From Syntrophobacterales bacterium (GTDB taxonomy: Bacteria; Desulfobacterota; Syntrophia; Syntrophales; JAAYKM01): a DNA stretch of 6,224 nt. Below, piece after piece: positions 3,589-6,224 of the stretch. The stretch is taken from contig JAITWQ010000210.1 in NCBI GenBank assembly GCA_031285215.1, positions 1 through 6,224 on the forward strand, written 5' to 3'. A program made the position numbers and the translations under genes. Within the stretch, counting starts at the first letter, position 1. Every line of letters starts with the position of its first letter. Under the pieces are notes generated by a model that saw only the letters and a program-made list of their open reading frames with translations, had not been told where the DNA came from and did no database searches.

Positions 3589-6224
3589 TTATTCCTCAAC
3601 GGAAGGAAGGGATTGGCACAGGCGAGACATACTTGTTTGGCCGCTTCGTTGGCAGCAGGCGACTGTATCAAAATCTGCACTTTTTGAATCCATAAAGCAC
3701 TGTTCTTTACTGTTATCTATAAGATGATTTATCCAGTTTAGAATTTTGTCGCCAGAGTATTTTCTCAGTCCATTGCTATGAAATTCATTTTGTAAAGCGC
3801 CGGCAAGTAAAGTATATTCCTTTACTAATGACGTGTAAAATATGCCCTGATCGTCCGTATTAACACTTACATTTAATCTTATAAAATCATTTTCAGATTC
3901 TTCTACGGGAAATAATTGAAAAACGGGAAGCTCAATTATTTTATCCAATTTGCTGATTAAAAAATTGGAGGAAGGATTACTTTCTATGGCAACTCCTTTA
4001 CTTAAAACCAAATTTCGTATCATTATTTGAAGTTGCCGGACTAATTTTACATAATCATCATTTACATCAATTTGAACAATGGCTGTGGCTGTTTTTTTTA
4101 ATTGATGGTCAAAGTGATATCTGTGATATAAATTATAAATGTTTTGTTTTCTATCTTTATATTTATGTCTATAACAAAAGTTGTGATGCTCCCATTCTGT
4201 AATAGGATTCAAATTTTCATCTATAAAACCTTTTTTATTTTCATGATCATCTGCCGGTGATTTAGAATAACAAGCAGGATTATCGCCTCTTAATTTCCAA
4301 GCCTGTATATATGCTGACAAATCAGGAATTAAAGGATTTTCTTTAGATGAATTATATAACTCATTGAAATACTCATCAAATACAGCTTTTAGATGTGCAT
4401 AAAAGGATGTAGAAATATTAATTTCATATTCTCTTGTGCAATATAAAATCCACGCATAGTTGTCTAAAGCATTTTGCAGGGGCATGGCAATATGGGGACG
4501 GTGGTTGTAATATTTTTCAGGATTTAAACCTAGTGATACTCCATGGCCGATTCTATCGCCATGTCTTAATTTTAAAAACAAAATAGCTTCGTCAATAGAG
4601 CGTAATCCATCTATGATATCATAAAAGTCTTCACCTGCGTGATAGGTTTTTCTTAAATCAGGAAGAGAAATTTTAGAATGGTCATAGTGTAAGAAAGGAT
4701 AGCTTTTAGAGTGGGAAAGGTAGCGAAAGGCCTGACCAAAAACTTCAGGACGGCAGTTTACTTCATGACTGCACGCATCAATTCCATATATCCGAAAAGC
4801 TGTATCTCTTGCACTGCATCTCAGGTCATGTATGGCTTGCGCCTGCTTTTTAATTTTTTCTCTTAGTTTTTTTTCTCTGCAGATGGCGGAGGAAATATGT
4901 TCATTCTCCTCATTATCCTTTATGCCCCAATCAAAATTTTTAGACTTTGGAAAACTTATTACATAGAAATAATTGGAATTGTTTTTATTATCCGTTGATT
5001 CTCTTAAATAATCTTCATATTTATCTGTTTTTTCTTTTGAATATTCATCACATCTATCAATTCTCTCCTTCAATAATTCTTCAGTATCTTTAGGCGTAAT
5101 GCGTAACTCCAGTTTTTCAATATAATTTTCTCGCATATTATACTTTGACGCCATTCTTACCGCTAACTTTTCATAGATAGTTCCTTCTATGAAACCAAAT
5201 TTTGTATCCTGATATCTTTGAAAATTATCGAATCCGTACTTGTTATTTCTTTGAATAAAAAGACCTCTAAATTTATTTTTTATCAATAAGTATAAGTAAA
5301 ATAATATTTGGATATCTATTGATTTTCCGTCATACTGAAAAATATCTTTTAGGCAGCAATAATATAAATGTCTTTCCCCCGCAATTTCTATATAATCTAA
5401 ATTATCCTTTGTTTCAAAACCTCGAATAGCATAGTCTATGGCAAAACCATCCTCTTTGTGATGGCTATGATACTTATAGATATTTATGGTATTCTGCAAG
5501 TCGTAGTCAATTAAAAATCCATTCTCTCTTATGAAATTTATATCCTTTAAAATACCCATTAAATGCCATTTATAGTCCTCTTTGCAGTTATTTGTCGTTT
5601 CCTGCTCGTGATCACAGCAACTTTCAAAAAGTTTGAGCCTTGTGTATGCGGCAATTTTCATCAAATAGTATAATCTTGTTTGTTTGAAGCTTGAATGAGT
5701 ATTAATATTTCCCTCTTCTAAAGCAAATTTATTTTCAAAATTAGAAAATTTATTTGTTTGGTTATCGGGATTATTCATTAAGTAGAGCCAGGAAAGATCA
5801 ACATTCGGGGAAGAACCGAATAAATGATAGTGATTCTCATTTATTTTTTTTCTTTTTAGCAGATTATTCAAAGCAAAAAAATTGGAATGTAAAATGTAGC
5901 TCCACTGAAAATGTTTGGGTTTGACTCCATGTTTGATGTAATTATCGGACAGTAAGGTTGAAGAAAACAAATCTTCGCCCAGTTGAAAAGTTAATTCTTT
6001 CCATATTTCTGTTTCGTTAATTTTGAAGTGAGGGATACCACTATTTAATACCATAGTATCCTCAATGACCCGGTTTAAAAATTCAAAAGGACTAACCTTA
6101 TCGTCACTTATTGATTGCCATTTTTTATGAACAGATTTTTCCCATGCAGTTATAACTTCGTCATTAAGTCTTGGCAGCAGACGCAACTCAACATGATTAC
6201 GGGTTATTTCCCTGATTATCTCAT
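3589..6224 (-). CDS. rdrB: RADAR-type adenosine deaminase RdrB, 5' end off the window
   Basis: This is a very large adenosine-deaminase-fold protein; ordinary deaminases are about 330-350 aa. Numbering residues from the TTG at 6186, all family motifs are present in order: metal-binding HxH in 'NHYHLFGS' (His119, His121), 'GIDACSHE' (468-475), 'HAGED' (His516 metal ligand, Glu519 proton donor), 'RIGHGV' (His548), 'ESNPSSN' (735-741) and 'NTDDQGIF' (Asp778 metal ligand, Asp779). Some 390 residues separate HxH from HAGE, with a charged, helix-prone stretch at 365-398. This size and layout fit RdrB, which forms a dodecameric shell and deaminates adenosine nucleotides during phage infection with the ATPase RdrA. 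The frame is open to the right edge with no ATG there; TTG 6186 and ATG 6054 are fallback starts. The last ~30 residues look like non-native read-through. The gene is AT-rich, a sign of transfer. A standalone giant deaminase is the alternative. Confidence 0.8.
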   Translation of the reverse strand, partial: EIIREITRNHVELRLLPRLNDEVITAWEKSVHKKWQSISDDKVSPFEFLNRVIEDTMVLNSGIPHFKINETEIWKELTFQLGEDLFSSTLLSDNYIKHGVKPKHFQWSYILHSNFFALNNLLKRKKINENHYHLFGSSPNVDLSWLYLMNNPDNQTNKFSNFENKFALEEGNINTHSSFKQTRLYYLMKIAAYTRLKLFESCCDHEQETTNNCKEDYKWHLMGILKDINFIRENGFLIDYDLQNTINIYKYHSHHKEDGFAIDYAIRGFETKDNLDYIEIAGERHLYYCCLKDIFQYDGKSIDIQILFYLYLLIKNKFRGLFIQRNNKYGFDNFQRYQDTKFGFIEGTIYEKLAVRMASKYNMRENYIEKLELRITPKDTEELLKERIDRCDEYSKEKTDKYEDYLRESTDNKNNSNYFYVISFPKSKNFDWGIKDNEENEHISSAICREKKLREKIKKQAQAIHDLRCSARDTAFRIYGIDACSHEVNCRPEVFGQAFRYLSHSKSYPFLHYDHSKISLPDLRKTYHAGEDFYDIIDGLRSIDEAILFLKLRHGDRIGHGVSLGLNPEKYYNHRPHIAMPLQNALDNYAWILYCTREYEINISTSFYAHLKAVFDEYFNELYNSSKENPLIPDLSAYIQAWKLRGDNPACYSKSPADDHENKKGFIDENLNPITEWEHHNFCYRHKYKDRKQNIYNLYHRYHFDHQLKKTATAIVQIDVNDDYVKLVRQLQIMIRNLVLSKGVAIESNPSSNFLISKLDKIIELPVFQLFPVEESENDFIRLNVSVNTDDQGIFYTSLVKEYTLLAGALQNEFHSNGLRKYSGDKILNWINHLIDNSKEQCFMDSKSADFDTVACCQRSGQTSMSRLCQSLPSVEE
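3649..3661 (+). repeat. Direct repeat, copy 1, at the island edge
   Basis: TTGGCAGCAGGCG here matches TTGGCAGCAGACG at 6171-6183 at 12 of 13 bases, in the same orientation, with an uninterrupted 10-base core. It lies at the change from AT-rich to GC-richer DNA. A 10-base match somewhere in 6 kb is expected by chance; only the placement makes it notable. Confidence 0.4.
3660..3690. other. Probable edge of the transferred defence island
   Basis: To the right the DNA is AT-rich (sampled 60-base lines give 22% and 43% GC). To the left it resembles the housekeeping block (a sampled line gives 50%). The RdrB frame changes character here as well: after 'EQCFMDSK' the residues become a Cys/Ser/Gln-rich tail (ACCQRSGQTSMSRLCQSLPSVEE) unlike the rest of the protein, as expected when a frame runs on into unrelated DNA. 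The exact base cannot be fixed from one sequence. Confidence 0.5.
6171..6183 (+). repeat. Direct repeat, copy 2, in the rdrB start region
   Basis: TTGGCAGCAGACG, the partner of the copy at 3649-3661. On the minus strand it encodes 'RLLP' near the N-terminus of RdrB. Five further bases, CTTCG, precede both copies: directly in copy 1 and ten bases away in copy 2. Whether this marks recombination or coincidence cannot be decided here. Confidence 0.4.

Noticed and set aside
3579..3680. A longer RluD starting at GTG 3680
   Set aside because: The extra 34 residues have no family counterpart, cross the island edge and overlap the rdrB frame; family homology begins at the ATG at 3578.
4091..4100. 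Run of eight T (A on the coding strand) in rdrB as a programmed slippage site
   Set aside because: The frame is open on both sides and encodes conserved-looking sequence; homopolymer runs are expected in AT-rich DNA.
1..6224. CRISPR array, tRNA or rRNA genes, and insertion-sequence transposases
   Set aside because: Looked for on both strands; no regular repeat-spacer pattern, no RNA gene and no transposase-like protein was seen.

Overview
The window comes from a Gram-negative bacterium, most likely a proteobacterium of middling GC content (a sampled line in the housekeeping block counts 50% GC). Two signs support this: the rluD-pgeF gene pair, which is common in proteobacteria, and palindromic intergenic repeats of the ATTGCGGG/CCGCAAT kind, which I associate with Alphaproteobacteria. 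The taxonomic call is an inference and is not firm.

Left part, plus strand (1-738): a small accessory region. It opens with the last 18 codons of a YefM/Phd-type antitoxin. These overlap by four bases (ATGA) with a complete YoeB toxin gene in which all the family's catalytic residues are present. An extended -10 promoter follows, then a DUF2442 gene. Overlapping the 5' end of that gene is a short GTG reading frame that looks like the broken start of a DUF4160 gene, the usual partner of DUF2442.

Middle part, minus strand (751-3578): a housekeeping run read right to left. It holds rluD (23S rRNA pseudouridine synthase), pgeF/yfiH (multicopper-fold peptidoglycan editing factor) and a membrane-anchored alpha/beta hydrolase of the BEM46/ABHD13 type. 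A compound palindromic repeat of about 87 bp sits between rluD and pgeF.

Right part, minus strand (3589 to the window edge): a very large (at least 865 aa) adenosine-deaminase-fold protein with every catalytic motif of the family. Its size and architecture match RdrB, the deaminase of the RADAR anti-phage system. The partner ATPase gene rdrA would be expected just beyond the right edge but cannot be seen. The gene is much more AT-rich than the housekeeping block. Base composition and codon character change abruptly near 3660-3690, inside the last ~30 codons of its reading frame, and this looks like the edge of a transferred defence island. A near-identical 13-bp direct repeat occurs at this edge and at the start region of the gene.

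Overall, a conserved rluD-pgeF operon is flanked on both sides by accessory genes: a toxin-antitoxin cassette on one side and a RADAR-type defence gene on the other. The rdrB stop codon lies only 10 bp before the preferred rluD start, so rluD may be transcribed from the defence island.
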